A stretch of DNA of 64,000 bases, taken from assembly GCA_947503035.1 (NCBI GenBank), contig CANNCD010000002.1, positions 275,973 to 339,972 on the forward strand, read 5' to 3'. The notes under the pieces are model-generated. The model was not told the DNA's origin. It ran no database searches and worked only from the letters and a program-made list of their open reading frames with translations. Source of the DNA: an uncultured Halocynthiibacter sp. Its GTDB lineage: Bacteria; Pseudomonadota; Alphaproteobacteria; Rhodobacterales; Rhodobacteraceae. The position numbers and the translations under genes were made by a program. Positions 38,945 through 48,127 of this stretch are shown here, piece after piece; the stretch's first letter is position 1; each line of letters begins with the position of its first letter.

Positions 38945-38976
38945 CCTTGGCTGCGTATATATCGTAGCCAAGGAGG
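38945..38976 (+). promoter_or_regulatory. Hairpin covering the ribosome-binding site of the next gene
   Basis: CCTTGGCTGCG (38945-38955) pairs with CGTAGCCAAGG (38963-38973), 11 bp with one G-U, loop TATATAT. The AAGG of the second arm is the first part of the Shine-Dalgarno AAGGAGG (38970-38976), which is 6 bases before the ATG at 38983. A translational switch is possible. It has no U-tract, so it is not a typical terminator. Confidence 0.62.
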
Positions 38977-38982
38977 TCGGAT

Positions 38983-39339
38983 ATGAAATCAATCATCGTG
39001 ATATGCATCTGCGTTTTTTGCGCGACCTCGGCGGCTGCGTTCGAACGGGTGACGGATCGCAGTGCATTCGCCGCGCTTATGGCGGGCTATGATATCAAAC
39101 GCGCCCTAGTGCGGCTCAATGTATCCCAAGACGATCAAATCACGGGGCGCGGTTTCGGGCGCGCCATTACCGGCGAATGGGATTGGCGCGACGGGTATTT
39201 CTGTCGATCGATGAATTGGGGACGCGAACCGCTCCCCTATAATTGTCAGGCGGTCTATAGTGATGGCATGACCATCCGGTTCCGCTCGGATAAGGGCACG
39301 GGGGATTATGCCGATTTCAAACGTGTCCCCGCGCAATAG
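38983..39339 (+). CDS. Hypothetical small secreted protein
   Basis: A 118-residue protein with a signal peptide (IIVICICVFCATSAAAF, cleavage near residue 19). The mature part is a short beta-rich domain: YDIKRALVRLNVSQDDQITGRGFGRAITGEWDWRDGYFCRSMNWG landmarks, then YNCQAVYSDGMTIRFRSDKGTGDYADFKR. Two Cys could pair. The order GEWxWxDGYFCR with a late WxG-like stretch resembles periplasmic proteins with an lipocalin-like strand set, but I cannot name a family. It is preceded by a strong AAGGAGG that lies in a hairpin. The DUF1674 gene follows convergently. Confidence 0.8.
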   Translation: MKSIIVICICVFCATSAAAFERVTDRSAFAALMAGYDIKRALVRLNVSQDDQITGRGFGRAITGEWDWRDGYFCRSMNWGREPLPYNCQAVYSDGMTIRFRSDKGTGDYADFKRVPAQ

Positions 39340-39342
39340 CCC

Positions 39343-39519
39343 CTAGAAATCGACGGCGATTCCCTTTTTCTCATAATCGCCATAGCGCACTGGCTCGGGA
39401 CCATCACGGCCACCCAATTCAATTGGCAATTCGGTTTGTTTGGCGTTCTTACGACGTTCTTCGGCCTCGGCGAGGGCGCGTTTCGCCGCCTCGGGCAGAT
39501 CGTTTTGCGTATCGGACAT
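39343..39519 (-). CDS. DUF1674 protein (SdhAF4-like)
   Basis: A 58-residue protein. The C-terminus GGRDGPEPVRYGDYEKKGIAVDF is the DUF1674 signature (about residues 36-58). The N-terminal half is a charged helix rich in Glu, Arg and Lys. The eukaryotic homologue SDHAF4/Sdh8 assists succinate dehydrogenase flavoprotein assembly; the bacterial role is inferred from that. AAGGAACG lies before the ATG. It is convergent with the small secreted-protein gene, and divergent from the rRNA methyltransferase gene. Confidence 0.88.
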   Translation of the reverse strand: MSDTQNDLPEAAKRALAEAEERRKNAKQTELPIELGGRDGPEPVRYGDYEKKGIAVDF

Positions 39520-39592
39520 GGGCGTTCCTTGTTTTATGCTGCCCTATGATATACGCCCCCGATGATCATGAACAAGTCAGGACAGTCCTAAA

Positions 39593-40876
39593 ATGAGCGA
39601 TAAAGCCCTTTTGCCACGCCGCGCCGCCCTTCGGATTATGGATGGGGTGATCGGAGACGGTCGTTTGATGGCGGAACTGTCGGGTCCAAAGGGGCCGCTT
39701 GGTAAATTGGATGGCGCGGATAAGGCACGCGCGATGCGTCTCGCGACCGAGGCCCTGCGTGGTGCTGACCGTGCCGACCGCATCTTGGGCCCGTTCCTGC
39801 GCAAGCGTCCTGAATTGACTGTGCATAATGTGTTGCGTCTTGCCGTGTTGGAGATGTGTTCCCACGGTGCCGCGCCGCATGGGGTGGTGAATTCCGCCGT
39901 GTCGTTGATGCGCGAAGGCCGTGAAACGGGTCACTTTACCGGTTTGGTCAATGCGGTTTTGCGCAAGGTGTCCGAACTTGATAGCGATGCGTGGGACAAA
40001 CTTCCGCCCGCTAAGATGCCGAAATGGCTTCGGAAACCGTTGTTGGCCGATTTCGGCAAGGCGGCGATTATGGGGATCGAGGCCGTACAGGACGGCGTTC
40101 CGCCGCTTGATCTGACGCCAAAGAACGGCGATGCGTCCGCACTTGCGGAACGTGTTGGTGGGATTGTTCTGCCGACGGGTTCTGTGCGTCTGAACGATGC
40201 GGGGCAGGTGTCTTCGCTTGCGGGGTATGAGGACGGCGATTGGTGGGTCCAAGACGCCGCCGCTGCGATGCCGGTTCAGGTATTGAAACCGCAAAAGGGT
40301 GAACGCATTCTCGATGTCTGCGCCGCCCCCGGTGGTAAAACCATGCAGATGGCCGCCGCCGGTGCCGATGTTGTTGCGCTTGATGTTTCGAAATTCCGTA
40401 TGGAACGCGTGGCCGAAAACCTGACACGCACCGGATTGAACGCCGAGATGGTCGTGGGCGATGCGCTCGAACACGAAGATGGCCCCTATGACGCGATTCT
40501 GTTGGACGCGCCCTGTACCGCGACAGGTACGATTCGCCGTCACCCCGATCTTCCCTATGCCAAAGACGGCAGCGATTTCCCAAGCCTGTTTGAGCTTCAG
40601 GAATATATGATCGACCGCGCGCTTGGGCTGCTGAAACCTGGTGGTCGTCTGGTGTACTGTACCTGTTCCCTTATTTGGGACGAGGGCGAAATCCAGATCG
40701 AAGACGCGCTAAAGCGCCACCCAGACGTGAAAATCGACAAAGATGCGGTGCTCATCGACGGTGTCGATCCGGCGTGGGCATCCCCCGAAGGGGGGCTTCG
40801 ACTGCGGCCTGATTATTGGGGCGACATTGGCGGTATGGACGGTTTCTATATGGCCTGTTTGCAAAAGCCCGCCTAG
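39593..40876 (+). CDS. RsmB/NOP-family 16S rRNA (cytosine-5) methyltransferase
   Basis: A 427-residue SAM-dependent RNA methyltransferase. The N-terminal 130 residues are the NusB-like RNA-binding domain (LRLAVLEMCSHGAAPHGVVNSAVSLMRE). The catalytic part has VCAAPGGKTMQMA (SAM loop), LLDAPCTATGTIRRHPD with the first Cys, and LVYCTCSLIWDEGE with the catalytic Cys. The target is probably C967 of 16S rRNA, as for RsmB. The gene follows DUF1674 in opposite orientation and starts a housekeeping run to mutL. Confidence 0.93.
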   Translation: MSDKALLPRRAALRIMDGVIGDGRLMAELSGPKGPLGKLDGADKARAMRLATEALRGADRADRILGPFLRKRPELTVHNVLRLAVLEMCSHGAAPHGVVNSAVSLMREGRETGHFTGLVNAVLRKVSELDSDAWDKLPPAKMPKWLRKPLLADFGKAAIMGIEAVQDGVPPLDLTPKNGDASALAERVGGIVLPTGSVRLNDAGQVSSLAGYEDGDWWVQDAAAAMPVQVLKPQKGERILDVCAAPGGKTMQMAAAGADVVALDVSKFRMERVAENLTRTGLNAEMVVGDALEHEDGPYDAILLDAPCTATGTIRRHPDLPYAKDGSDFPSLFELQEYMIDRALGLLKPGGRLVYCTCSLIWDEGEIQIEDALKRHPDVKIDKDAVLIDGVDPAWASPEGGLRLRPDYWGDIGGMDGFYMACLQKPA

Positions 40877-40965
40877 ATCACGCAATTGGGCGGTGACAGC
40901 CGCCACTGGTCTCAGTATGCTTTGGGCAACTGCACATAAGATGCATACAACAGACGAGGCAAACC

Positions 40966-42711
40966 GTGGCTCCATCCGAGGGATTTTCTGAACGTAGAAC
41001 GCGCTGGGCAAACCGGCTGCATGCGCGTGCGGCGCGCTATGCCACGCCTGCGACCGGTTGGGTGACTCAGCCAGAACCTCGCACAGTCGGGTCCTTTGCG
41101 CGTGGTCGCCAGCTGTTGGCAGGGAATTTCCAATTCTCGGGCTATCTGGTCGAGGACAAGAACGCATCGATCTGGGCACTTGATCCACCGTCCCCTGATT
41201 TCGCAGAAGAGATCCACGGCTTTGCTTGGCTGGATGACATGGCCGCCGTTGGCGATTTCCGTGCGCGCAAACGGGCGCAGGATTGGATTATCGAGTGGTG
41301 CAAGAAATACGGAAACGGAAGCGGCGCCGGTTGGACGCCTGATCTGACGGGGCGTCGTGTGATCCGTTGGGTCAACCACGCGCTGTTCGTTCTGAACGGC
41401 ATGCGCAAACGTGATTCCGAACTGTTCTTTCAGGTCATTTCCCGCCAAACGACATTCTTGTCCCGTCGCTGGTCGGTCGCCGTTGCGGGATTGCCGCGGA
41501 TTGAGGCGTTGACGGGTTTGATCTATGCGGGGCTTGCGCTTTCGGGGAAAGAGGAACACGTGCCCGTGGCCGTGCGCGCCCTGTCGCGCGATTGCGATAG
41601 CCAGATCGACGCCGAGGGCGGCATTCCGACACGTAATCCAGAAGAATTGCTTGAGGTGTTCACCCTGCTCAATTGGGCCGCTGCCGCCCTAAGTGATGCC
41701 GGCCAAAGCGCCGAGCCATCCCATATGGCCGCGATTGAACGGATCGCCCCGACCCTGCGCGCGCTTCGTCATTCGGACGGTGGATTGGCCCGTTATCATG
41801 GTGGCGGGCGCGGATTTGAGGGGCGCTTGGATCAGGCGCTTGCCAATGCCGGTGTGCGTGCCGCCTCGAACACCAATCTTTCGATGGGATTCGCGCGGAT
41901 GCATGGGGGGCGCACAACGGTGATTGTCGATGCCGCCACTCCGCCCGATGGATTGGCGTCCTATAACGCCCATGCCTCGACCCTTGCGTTTGAGGTCACT
42001 TCGGGCCGTCGTCCGTTGATCGTGAACTGTGGATCCGGTGCGCCGTTTGGCGAAGAATGGCGTCGTGCCGGTCGTGCCACGCCATCGCATTCGACCCTTG
42101 GGATTGATGGTTATTCATCCGCACGCCTTGCGCCGAAGCGTCTTATTGGTGGGCACCAACGGGAATTGCTTGTGGATGTGCCGCGCGATGTACGGTTGCA
42201 ACAATCCACCTCGGCCGAGGGCATGTCGCTTTCGGTAGCCCATGACGGGTATCGCCAGACGCATGGTCTGACCCATGCGCGGCAATTTGAACTGTCAACG
42301 GATGGACGTGGCCTAACGGGGGTGGAAACCCTTGCGACGTTGAATGACGCCGACGCCAAACAGTTTGACCAAATGATGGATCGCCTCGCGCTTCAGGGCG
42401 TGCCCTATCAGCTTCGATTCCATCTGCACCCCGAGGTCGACGCCGCCATTGATATGGGGGGCGCTGCGGTGTCTCTTGCGCTTCGAAGCGGCGAGATTTG
42501 GGTGTTTCGCCACGACGGAAAGGCCAAATTGACGTTGGAACCGTCGGTTTTCCTCGAAAAAACACGAATAAAGCCCAGATCAAGCAAACAAATAGTTCTA
42601 TCTGGTCGCGCAATGGAGTATGCGAGCCGCGTGAGCTGGACGTTGGCCAAGGCACAAGACACGCCGAACGCGTTGCGTGACTTGGAACGGGACGACCTGC
42701 CACCCTTGTAA
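40966..42711 (+). CDS. Heparinase II/III family protein
   Basis: A 581-residue protein with the heparinase II/III architecture: an N-terminal (alpha/alpha) toroid of about 300 residues ([40 protein letters not shown]) and a C-terminal beta-sandwich with the lyase-like segment [15 protein letters not shown]. No signal peptide is evident, so it may be cytoplasmic. The start is GTG at 40966; no clear SD is visible. Such proteins cleave acidic polysaccharides, but this cytoplasmic-looking type is conserved next to purH in roseobacters and has no assigned substrate. Confidence 0.85.
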   Translation: MAPSEGFSERRTRWANRLHARAARYATPATGWVTQPEPRTVGSFARGRQLLAGNFQFSGYLVEDKNASIWALDPPSPDFAEEIHGFAWLDDMAAVGDFRARKRAQDWIIEWCKKYGNGSGAGWTPDLTGRRVIRWVNHALFVLNGMRKRDSELFFQVISRQTTFLSRRWSVAVAGLPRIEALTGLIYAGLALSGKEEHVPVAVRALSRDCDSQIDAEGGIPTRNPEELLEVFTLLNWAAAALSDAGQSAEPSHMAAIERIAPTLRALRHSDGGLARYHGGGRGFEGRLDQALANAGVRAASNTNLSMGFARMHGGRTTVIVDAATPPDGLASYNAHASTLAFEVTSGRRPLIVNCGSGAPFGEEWRRAGRATPSHSTLGIDGYSSARLAPKRLIGGHQRELLVDVPRDVRLQQSTSAEGMSLSVAHDGYRQTHGLTHARQFELSTDGRGLTGVETLATLNDADAKQFDQMMDRLALQGVPYQLRFHLHPEVDAAIDMGGAAVSLALRSGEIWVFRHDGKAKLTLEPSVFLEKTRIKPRSSKQIVLSGRAMEYASRVSWTLAKAQDTPNALRDLERDDLPPL

Positions 42712-42734
42712 ACGAACCATCTGGGGATACCTAC

Positions 42735-44324
42735 ATGACCAACACCGTGCAAATCCGTCGCGCGCTTCTTTCTGTTTCTGATAAAACTGGCCTTGTGGCG
42801 CTGGGCACGGCATTGGCCGCGCGTGGGGTTGAATTGCTGTCGACGGGTGGCTCTGCTGCGACGTTGCGCGATGCGGGTTTGACCGTCAAAGACGTTGCCG
42901 ACATCACTGAATTCCCAGAAATGATGGACGGTCGCGTGAAAACGCTTCACCCACGTGTACACGGCGGCCTTCTTGCGCTGCGTGACAATGAAGATCACGT
43001 TGCGGCAATGGACGAACACGGCATCGGCCCGATCGACCTGTTGGTTGTGAACCTGTATCCGTTTGAGGAAACCGTTGCCAAGGGTGCCGACTATGACACC
43101 TGCATCGAGAACATCGACATTGGCGGCCCTGCGATGATCCGAGCCGCAGCCAAGAACCACGGCTTTGTGGCGACTGTTGTTGACGTTCAGGATTACGACG
43201 CGCTTCTTGCCGAGCTTGAGGCAAACGACGGTGGCACAACATATGCCTTCCGTCAGAACCTTGCACAGATCGCATATGCGCGCACCGGTGCCTATGATGC
43301 GGCTGTGTCCACTTGGATGGCTGGCGCAATTGGCAATGACGCCCCACGTCGCCGTGTGTTTGCTGGCGAAATCGCTCAGGGTCTTCGGTATGGCGAAAAC
43401 CCACATCAGAGCGCCGCGTTCTATACCGACGGCACATCCCGCAAAGGCGTTGCGACCGCGACCCAGCTTCAGGGCAAGGAATTGTCCTATAACAACATCA
43501 ACGACACCGACGCGGCGTTCGAATTGGTGTCCGAATTCCCAGCAGAAGACGGCCCAGCCGTAGCGATCATCAAACACGCGAACCCATGTGGCGTGGCCAA
43601 GGGCGACACTGTTCTGGACGCGTACCAATCTGCGTTCAACTGTGACAGCACCTCGGCCTTTGGTGGTATCATCGCGTTGAACCAACCGCTTGATGGTCCA
43701 ACCGCCGAAGAGATTTCCAAGATCTTTACCGAGGTTGTGATTGCCCCATCCATCGATGACGACGCCCGCGCCGTTTTCGCACCAAAGAAAAACGTGCGTT
43801 TGCTTGAAACCGGTGGTCTTCCGGACACCCGCGCCGCGATCACGTCCTACCGTCAGGTGGCCGGTGGTCTTTTGGTGCAGGACAAAGACGCCGGTTTCAT
43901 TGGCATGGATGACCTCAAGGTGGTGACGAAACGCGCCCCAACCGAGGAAGAAATGCGTGACCTTCTGTTCGCATGGAAAGTTGCGAAACACGTGAAATCC
44001 AACGCCATCGTATACGTCAAAGACGGTGCTACCGTCGGTGTCGGTGCCGGTCAAATGAGCCGTGTTGACAGCTGTCGCATCGCGGCCCGAAAAGCCGAAG
44101 ACATGGCCGAAACGCTTGGCCTTGAGACACCATTGACCAAAGGGTCCGTGGTTGCGTCCGACGCGTTCTTCCCATTCGCGGATGGTCTGTTGACTGCTGC
44201 GGCTGCGGGCGCGACGGCTGTGATCCAACCGGGTGGTTCCATGCGTGATGACGACGTGATTGCCGCCGCAGACGAGGCAGGCCTTGCCATGGTGATGACC
44301 GGCATGCGCCACTTCCGCCACTAA
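42735..44324 (+). CDS. purH: Bifunctional AICAR transformylase / IMP cyclohydrolase
   Basis: Last two steps of purine synthesis to IMP. It has 529 residues. The N-terminal IMPCH domain shows [25 protein letters not shown] and [18 protein letters not shown]; the AICARFT domain has [23 protein letters not shown], and the C-terminal [14 protein letters not shown] and [19 protein letters not shown] region. It lies 23 bases after the heparinase-like gene and 10 before lspA, so probably one transcript. Confidence 0.98.
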   Translation: MTNTVQIRRALLSVSDKTGLVALGTALAARGVELLSTGGSAATLRDAGLTVKDVADITEFPEMMDGRVKTLHPRVHGGLLALRDNEDHVAAMDEHGIGPIDLLVVNLYPFEETVAKGADYDTCIENIDIGGPAMIRAAAKNHGFVATVVDVQDYDALLAELEANDGGTTYAFRQNLAQIAYARTGAYDAAVSTWMAGAIGNDAPRRRVFAGEIAQGLRYGENPHQSAAFYTDGTSRKGVATATQLQGKELSYNNINDTDAAFELVSEFPAEDGPAVAIIKHANPCGVAKGDTVLDAYQSAFNCDSTSAFGGIIALNQPLDGPTAEEISKIFTEVVIAPSIDDDARAVFAPKKNVRLLETGGLPDTRAAITSYRQVAGGLLVQDKDAGFIGMDDLKVVTKRAPTEEEMRDLLFAWKVAKHVKSNAIVYVKDGATVGVGAGQMSRVDSCRIAARKAEDMAETLGLETPLTKGSVVASDAFFPFADGLLTAAAAGATAVIQPGGSMRDDDVIAAADEAGLAMVMTGMRHFRH

Positions 44325-44334
44325 GGAAACTGAT

Positions 44335-44805
44335 ATGCGCCTTCTATTGACCACCGCCTTTTGGACCTTCGTCCTTGACCAAGCGACCAAATGGCTGGTG
44401 GTTCAATATCTCAATCTGAAGACCATCGGCGAATTGGACGTGTTCGATCCGCTGTTGGTGTTTCGGATGGTGTGGAACAAGGGCGTTAATTTCGGTCTTT
44501 TCGCATCCGCAGCAGAATACATGCCATATATCTTGGCGGTGCTGTCGGTTGCGATCTCTCTTTGGGTTCTGCGCTGGGCCCATACCGACAAATTCGGTCG
44601 CAATGCGCAGATCTCTGCCGGTCTGCTGATCGGCGGTGCGCTTGGAAATGCCATTGATCGGCTTGTTTATGGTGCAGTTGCGGATTTCATCAACATGTCT
44701 TGTTGTGGTTTTTCAAACCCTTACGCGTTCAATGTCGCCGATATCACCATTTTCGTCGGCGCGATTGGGCTTGTTCTGTTTTCCGGAAACAACAAACAGG
44801 CGTGA
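44335..44805 (+). CDS. lspA: Lipoprotein signal peptidase
   Basis: Signal peptidase II, which cleaves prolipoprotein signal peptides after lipid attachment at Cys. It has 156 residues and four membrane helices. The catalytic aspartates are in GNAIDRLVYGAVADFI (first Asp) and FNVADITIFVG (second Asp). The neighbouring DUF3035 protein is itself a lipoprotein substrate. It follows purH by 10 bases. Confidence 0.96.
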   Translation: MRLLLTTAFWTFVLDQATKWLVVQYLNLKTIGELDVFDPLLVFRMVWNKGVNFGLFASAAEYMPYILAVLSVAISLWVLRWAHTDKFGRNAQISAGLLIGGALGNAIDRLVYGAVADFINMSCCGFSNPYAFNVADITIFVGAIGLVLFSGNNKQA

Positions 44806-44856
44806 CGCGGCAAATCCGATAGGGTAAACAGTCCTCACGACTAAGGGGGCATGTTG

Positions 44857-45357
44857 ATGCGTAGCGTAAAATGGATCTTTGTGGTGATGCTGGCCGGACT
44901 TGTGTCTGCCTGTGGCGGAACCAAGAACGAAGGCTTGCTTGATCTGCGTACGAATACGGCGGGTCCGGATGAATTTGGAATTCTGCCCAACAAACAACTT
45001 GTCATCCCCTCTGATCTGACCACGCTTCCTGTGCCGACGACCTCTGGTAACTTGGCTGATCCGACACCACAGGCCGATGCGATTGCCGCGCTTGGTGGTA
45101 ACGTTGCTGCGCGCAGCGGTGGTGCCGACGGTGGCATCGTCAATCACGCGTCGCGCTATGGCGTACAGGCGGATATCCGCGAAGTCTTGGCCGCCGATGA
45201 CGCCAAGTTCCGCAAGACCCGCACGTTCTTTGGCAACAAGCGCAAAGACCAGTATTTCAAGGCGTATCGCAAGTTCTTCCTTGATCAATACGCCGAACTA
45301 TTGCGGTTCCGTGCGGCGGGTGTGCAAACTCCGTCGGCCCCACCAAACCCGAAATAA
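44857..45357 (+). CDS. DUF3035 lipoprotein
   Basis: A 166-residue lipoprotein with the signal FVVMLAGLVSACGG and Cys19 as lipidation site. The DUF3035 pattern follows: LDLRTNTAGPDEFGILPNKQLVIPSDLTTLPVPT landmarks, then a C-terminal helical part (RKDQYFKAYRKFFLDQYAELLRFRAAG). Two earlier starts are possible, but GGGGG (44845-44849) is 7 bases from the ATG at 44857 and only 1 base from the one at 44851. It lies between lspA and the M16 peptidases; its stop is in the left arm of an inverted repeat (45354-45425). DUF3035 has no established function. Confidence 0.88.
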   Translation: MRSVKWIFVVMLAGLVSACGGTKNEGLLDLRTNTAGPDEFGILPNKQLVIPSDLTTLPVPTTSGNLADPTPQADAIAALGGNVAARSGGADGGIVNHASRYGVQADIREVLAADDAKFRKTRTFFGNKRKDQYFKAYRKFFLDQYAELLRFRAAGVQTPSAPPNPK

Positions 45358-45425
45358 CGTCACGCCCCTTCACATCTGTGTATGACGGCTTGCGACGGGG
45401 AATGGATCGGATAGGGTGACGTTAT
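45354..45425. repeat. 10-bp perfect inverted repeat upstream of the M16 genes
   Basis: ATAACGTCAC (45354-45363) and GTGACGTTAT (45416-45425), 52 bases apart. The left arm contains the DUF3035 stop TAA; the right arm is 20 bases before the first M16 ATG. The TGACGT cores could be binding half-sites or form a long-loop RNA hairpin. Confidence 0.62.
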
Positions 45426-45445
45426 AGTCAACCAAAGGATCATCC

Positions 45446-46771
45446 ATGTTGCGATCAATCGCTGCGCTTGTTTTGATGGCGCTGCCGCTATCTGCGGCCC
45501 CTGTGACCACCTACGAATTGGACAACGGTCTGGAAATCGTCGTGATCGAAGATCACCGCGCCCCCGTTGTCGTACACATGCTTTGGTATCGGGCCGGTGC
45601 CGCCGATGAGACCCCCGGTGTGTCGGGGATCGCGCATTTCCTTGAACATCTTCTGTTCAAGGCGACGGATACGCTGGCCTCGGGCGAGTTTTCCGAAATC
45701 GTCGCGGCCAATGGTGGCACGGACAATGCGTTTACCTCACAGGACACCACCGCCTATCACCAACGTGTGGCAGCCGACCGTCTGGGTCTGATGATGCAGA
45801 TGGAGGCCGACCGGATGCGCAACATCCGCCTGACCGAGGATGATATCATCACCGAACGCCAAGTGATCCTTGAGGAACGCAACCAACGCACCGAGAGCAG
45901 CGCAGGCGCGCTTTTCGGTGAACAACGTCGCGCGGCGCAGTATCTCAACCACCCCTATGGCATTCCCGTCATCGGCTGGAAGCACGAGATGGAAGAGCTA
46001 TCGCTTGAGGATGCGTTGACGTTTTACCGCAAATATTATGCGCCGAATAACGCGATCCTGATTGTGGCCGGCGATGTGCAACCGGACGAGGTGCTCGCGC
46101 TTGCGAAAACCCATTATGGCCCGCTGGAGCCGACGGTTGGTCTGACCCGTCGTGACCGCGTGACCGAACCACCCCAGATCGCCGAACGCCGCATCACCTA
46201 TGCCGATCCGCGCGTGTCGCAACCCTATGTGATCCGCACCTATTTGGCCGCTGAACGCAACCCCGGTGCGCAGGAAGAGGCCGCCGCTCTTATGATGTTG
46301 TCCGAGATTTTGGGCGGCTCTGGCGTGACCTCGGTTCTGGGCAATAAGCTCACGATTGAAACCCAACAGGCCGTCCACGCCAGCGCATTCTATAGCGGCA
46401 CGTCGCTTGATAAGACCACGTTCGGACTGATCATCGTGCCGACGCCAGACAAGACATTGGAAGAGGCCGAAGCCGCCCTTGATGATGCCATCGCCGCCTT
46501 TATGGAAGAAGGCGTCGATGAGGCCCATCTTGAACGGATCAAACGACAGGTGCGCGCGGGTCAAATCTATGCCGAGGATAACGTTGGCGCGCTTGCGCGG
46601 CGCTATGGCACGGCGCTGACCTCTGGCCTTACCATTGCCGATGTAGATGCATGGCCCGACGTCATTCAGGCCGTGACCGCCGACGACATCATGGTCGCCG
46701 CCGCCAAAGTATTCGACCGAACCCAAGCCGTGACAGGGTACCTGACCAAACCACAAGAGGTGACACAATGA
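45446..46771 (+). CDS. M16 family zinc metallopeptidase, catalytically competent
   Basis: A 441-residue M16 peptidase with a short signal peptide (residues 1-18, LPLSAAPV). The inverted zinc motif HxxEH is HFLEH at residues 64-68, with the third ligand in the downstream Glu-rich segment ITERQVILEER. The C-terminal domain has an R-Y-type motif ending in AVTGYLTKP. It is periplasmic by inference. The stop shares ATGA with a second M16 gene, so an active/inactive heterodimer is likely. Related pairs are common in alphaproteobacteria (PqqL-like). Confidence 0.93.
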   Translation: MLRSIAALVLMALPLSAAPVTTYELDNGLEIVVIEDHRAPVVVHMLWYRAGAADETPGVSGIAHFLEHLLFKATDTLASGEFSEIVAANGGTDNAFTSQDTTAYHQRVAADRLGLMMQMEADRMRNIRLTEDDIITERQVILEERNQRTESSAGALFGEQRRAAQYLNHPYGIPVIGWKHEMEELSLEDALTFYRKYYAPNNAILIVAGDVQPDEVLALAKTHYGPLEPTVGLTRRDRVTEPPQIAERRITYADPRVSQPYVIRTYLAAERNPGAQEEAAALMMLSEILGGSGVTSVLGNKLTIETQQAVHASAFYSGTSLDKTTFGLIIVPTPDKTLEEAEAALDDAIAAFMEEGVDEAHLERIKRQVRAGQIYAEDNVGALARRYGTALTSGLTIADVDAWPDVIQAVTADDIMVAAAKVFDRTQAVTGYLTKPQEVTQ

Positions 46772-48072
46772 AGCCGTTTCTTGCCGCTACCTTTGCGATC
46801 TGCGCCACGCCCGTTTGGGCGGTCGAAGTCACAACGCTGACAAGCCCGGGCGGCATCAACGCGTGGCTAGTCGAAGAACCCAGCATCCCGTTCACCGCGC
46901 TTGAAATCCGGTTCCGCGGTGGAGCGAGCCTTGATGCCGACGGAAAACGCGGGGCGATCAACCTGATGACGGGGTTGCTGGAAGAGGGGGCGGGCGACCT
47001 TGATGCCCAAGGGTTTGCCACCGCCCGCGAGGACCTTGCCGCCACGTTCGACTTTGATGTCTATGACGATGCGCTGACGATCTCGGCGCAATTCCTGACC
47101 GAGAACCGCGACGAATCCATGGACCTGTTGCGCTTGGCACTGATGGTGCCCTCCTTTGATGAACCCTCCATCGCCCGTGTGCGCGGTCAGGTCGAAGGCA
47201 TCATTCGCAGCGAATTGAACGATCCCAGCGACATCGCATCCGACGCCTTTTCCGCGATGGCCTTTGGCGCGCATCCTTATGGCAGTTCGTTAAACGGCAC
47301 CCTCGAAAGCGTCGCGTCCCTTACGCGTGACGATCTTGTTGCGGCCAAGAACGCCGTGATCGCACGTGACCGTCTGTTTGTCGGCGCGGTTGGCGATATC
47401 ACCGCCGATGAACTGGGCGTGTTGTTGGATGACCTGTTGGGCGGCTTGCCTGAAACCGGTGCGCCAATGCCGGACCATGCGGGATATGCCGCGACGGGCG
47501 GTGTGACGGTGATCGATTTTGAAACGCCGCAATCCGTTGCCATTTTCGGCCACGAAGGCATCGAGCGGGATGACGATGATTTCTTTCCGGCCTATGTGAT
47601 GAATGAAATTCTGGGCGGTCGCGGGCTTGGATCGCGCCTCAATACCGAGGTGCGCGAAAAACGCGGGCTGACCTATGGCATTTCGTCTTTCCTTGGGCCC
47701 AAGGATCAGGGCGCGCTTGTGCTTGGCTCGGTTGCGTCATCGAACGACACCATTGCCGAGGCCATCGAAGTCGTTACCGCCGAATGGGCGAAGATGGCCA
47801 ACGAGGGCGTGACACAGAACGAATTGGATAAGGCCAAGACGTACCTGACGGGGGCCTATCCGCTTCGGTTTGATGGGAATTCGACCATCGCGAATATCAT
47901 GGTCGGGATGCAGATGACGGGCCTTAGCCCCGATTACATTCGCACGCGGAATGATAATATCAACGCCGTGACCTTGGACGATATCAAACGCGTGGCGAAA
48001 CGAGTTTTGCGCCCTGATGATCTTCGATTTGTGGTGGTTGGCAAACCCGAGGGCCTCTCCACCGCCGAGTAA
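46768..48072 (+). CDS. M16 family peptidase-like protein lacking the zinc motif
   Basis: A 434-residue partner of the preceding peptidase. It has a signal peptide ([10 protein letters not shown], cleavage about residue 18). At the place of HxxEH it reads [11 protein letters not shown], so the zinc ligands are gone and it is probably the regulatory half of a heterodimer. The C-terminal R-Y region ([13 protein letters not shown]) is kept, as needed for substrate binding. The ATG at 46768 is in an ATGA overlap with the upstream stop. mutL follows after 55 bases. Confidence 0.92.
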   Translation: MKPFLAATFAICATPVWAVEVTTLTSPGGINAWLVEEPSIPFTALEIRFRGGASLDADGKRGAINLMTGLLEEGAGDLDAQGFATAREDLAATFDFDVYDDALTISAQFLTENRDESMDLLRLALMVPSFDEPSIARVRGQVEGIIRSELNDPSDIASDAFSAMAFGAHPYGSSLNGTLESVASLTRDDLVAAKNAVIARDRLFVGAVGDITADELGVLLDDLLGGLPETGAPMPDHAGYAATGGVTVIDFETPQSVAIFGHEGIERDDDDFFPAYVMNEILGGRGLGSRLNTEVREKRGLTYGISSFLGPKDQGALVLGSVASSNDTIAEAIEVVTAEWAKMANEGVTQNELDKAKTYLTGAYPLRFDGNSTIANIMVGMQMTGLSPDYIRTRNDNINAVTLDDIKRVAKRVLRPDDLRFVVVGKPEGLSTAE

Positions 48073-48127
48073 CCATTTCTGCGATACCCGTTTCAGAATC
48101 AGCGGCTGGCGTGCTACGGATAGTGTC

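Noticed and set aside
38945..38976. The hairpin before 38983 as a dapB terminator
   Set aside because: It has no U-tract and its second arm is part of a Shine-Dalgarno site; a translational role is more likely. A full ROSE element was also rejected because the U(U/C)GCU motif is not matched.
42408..44390. A 660-codon open frame on the minus strand under purH
   Set aside because: It lies against purH and the heparinase-like gene, both of which have clear family motifs; the long frame follows from high-GC codon bias.
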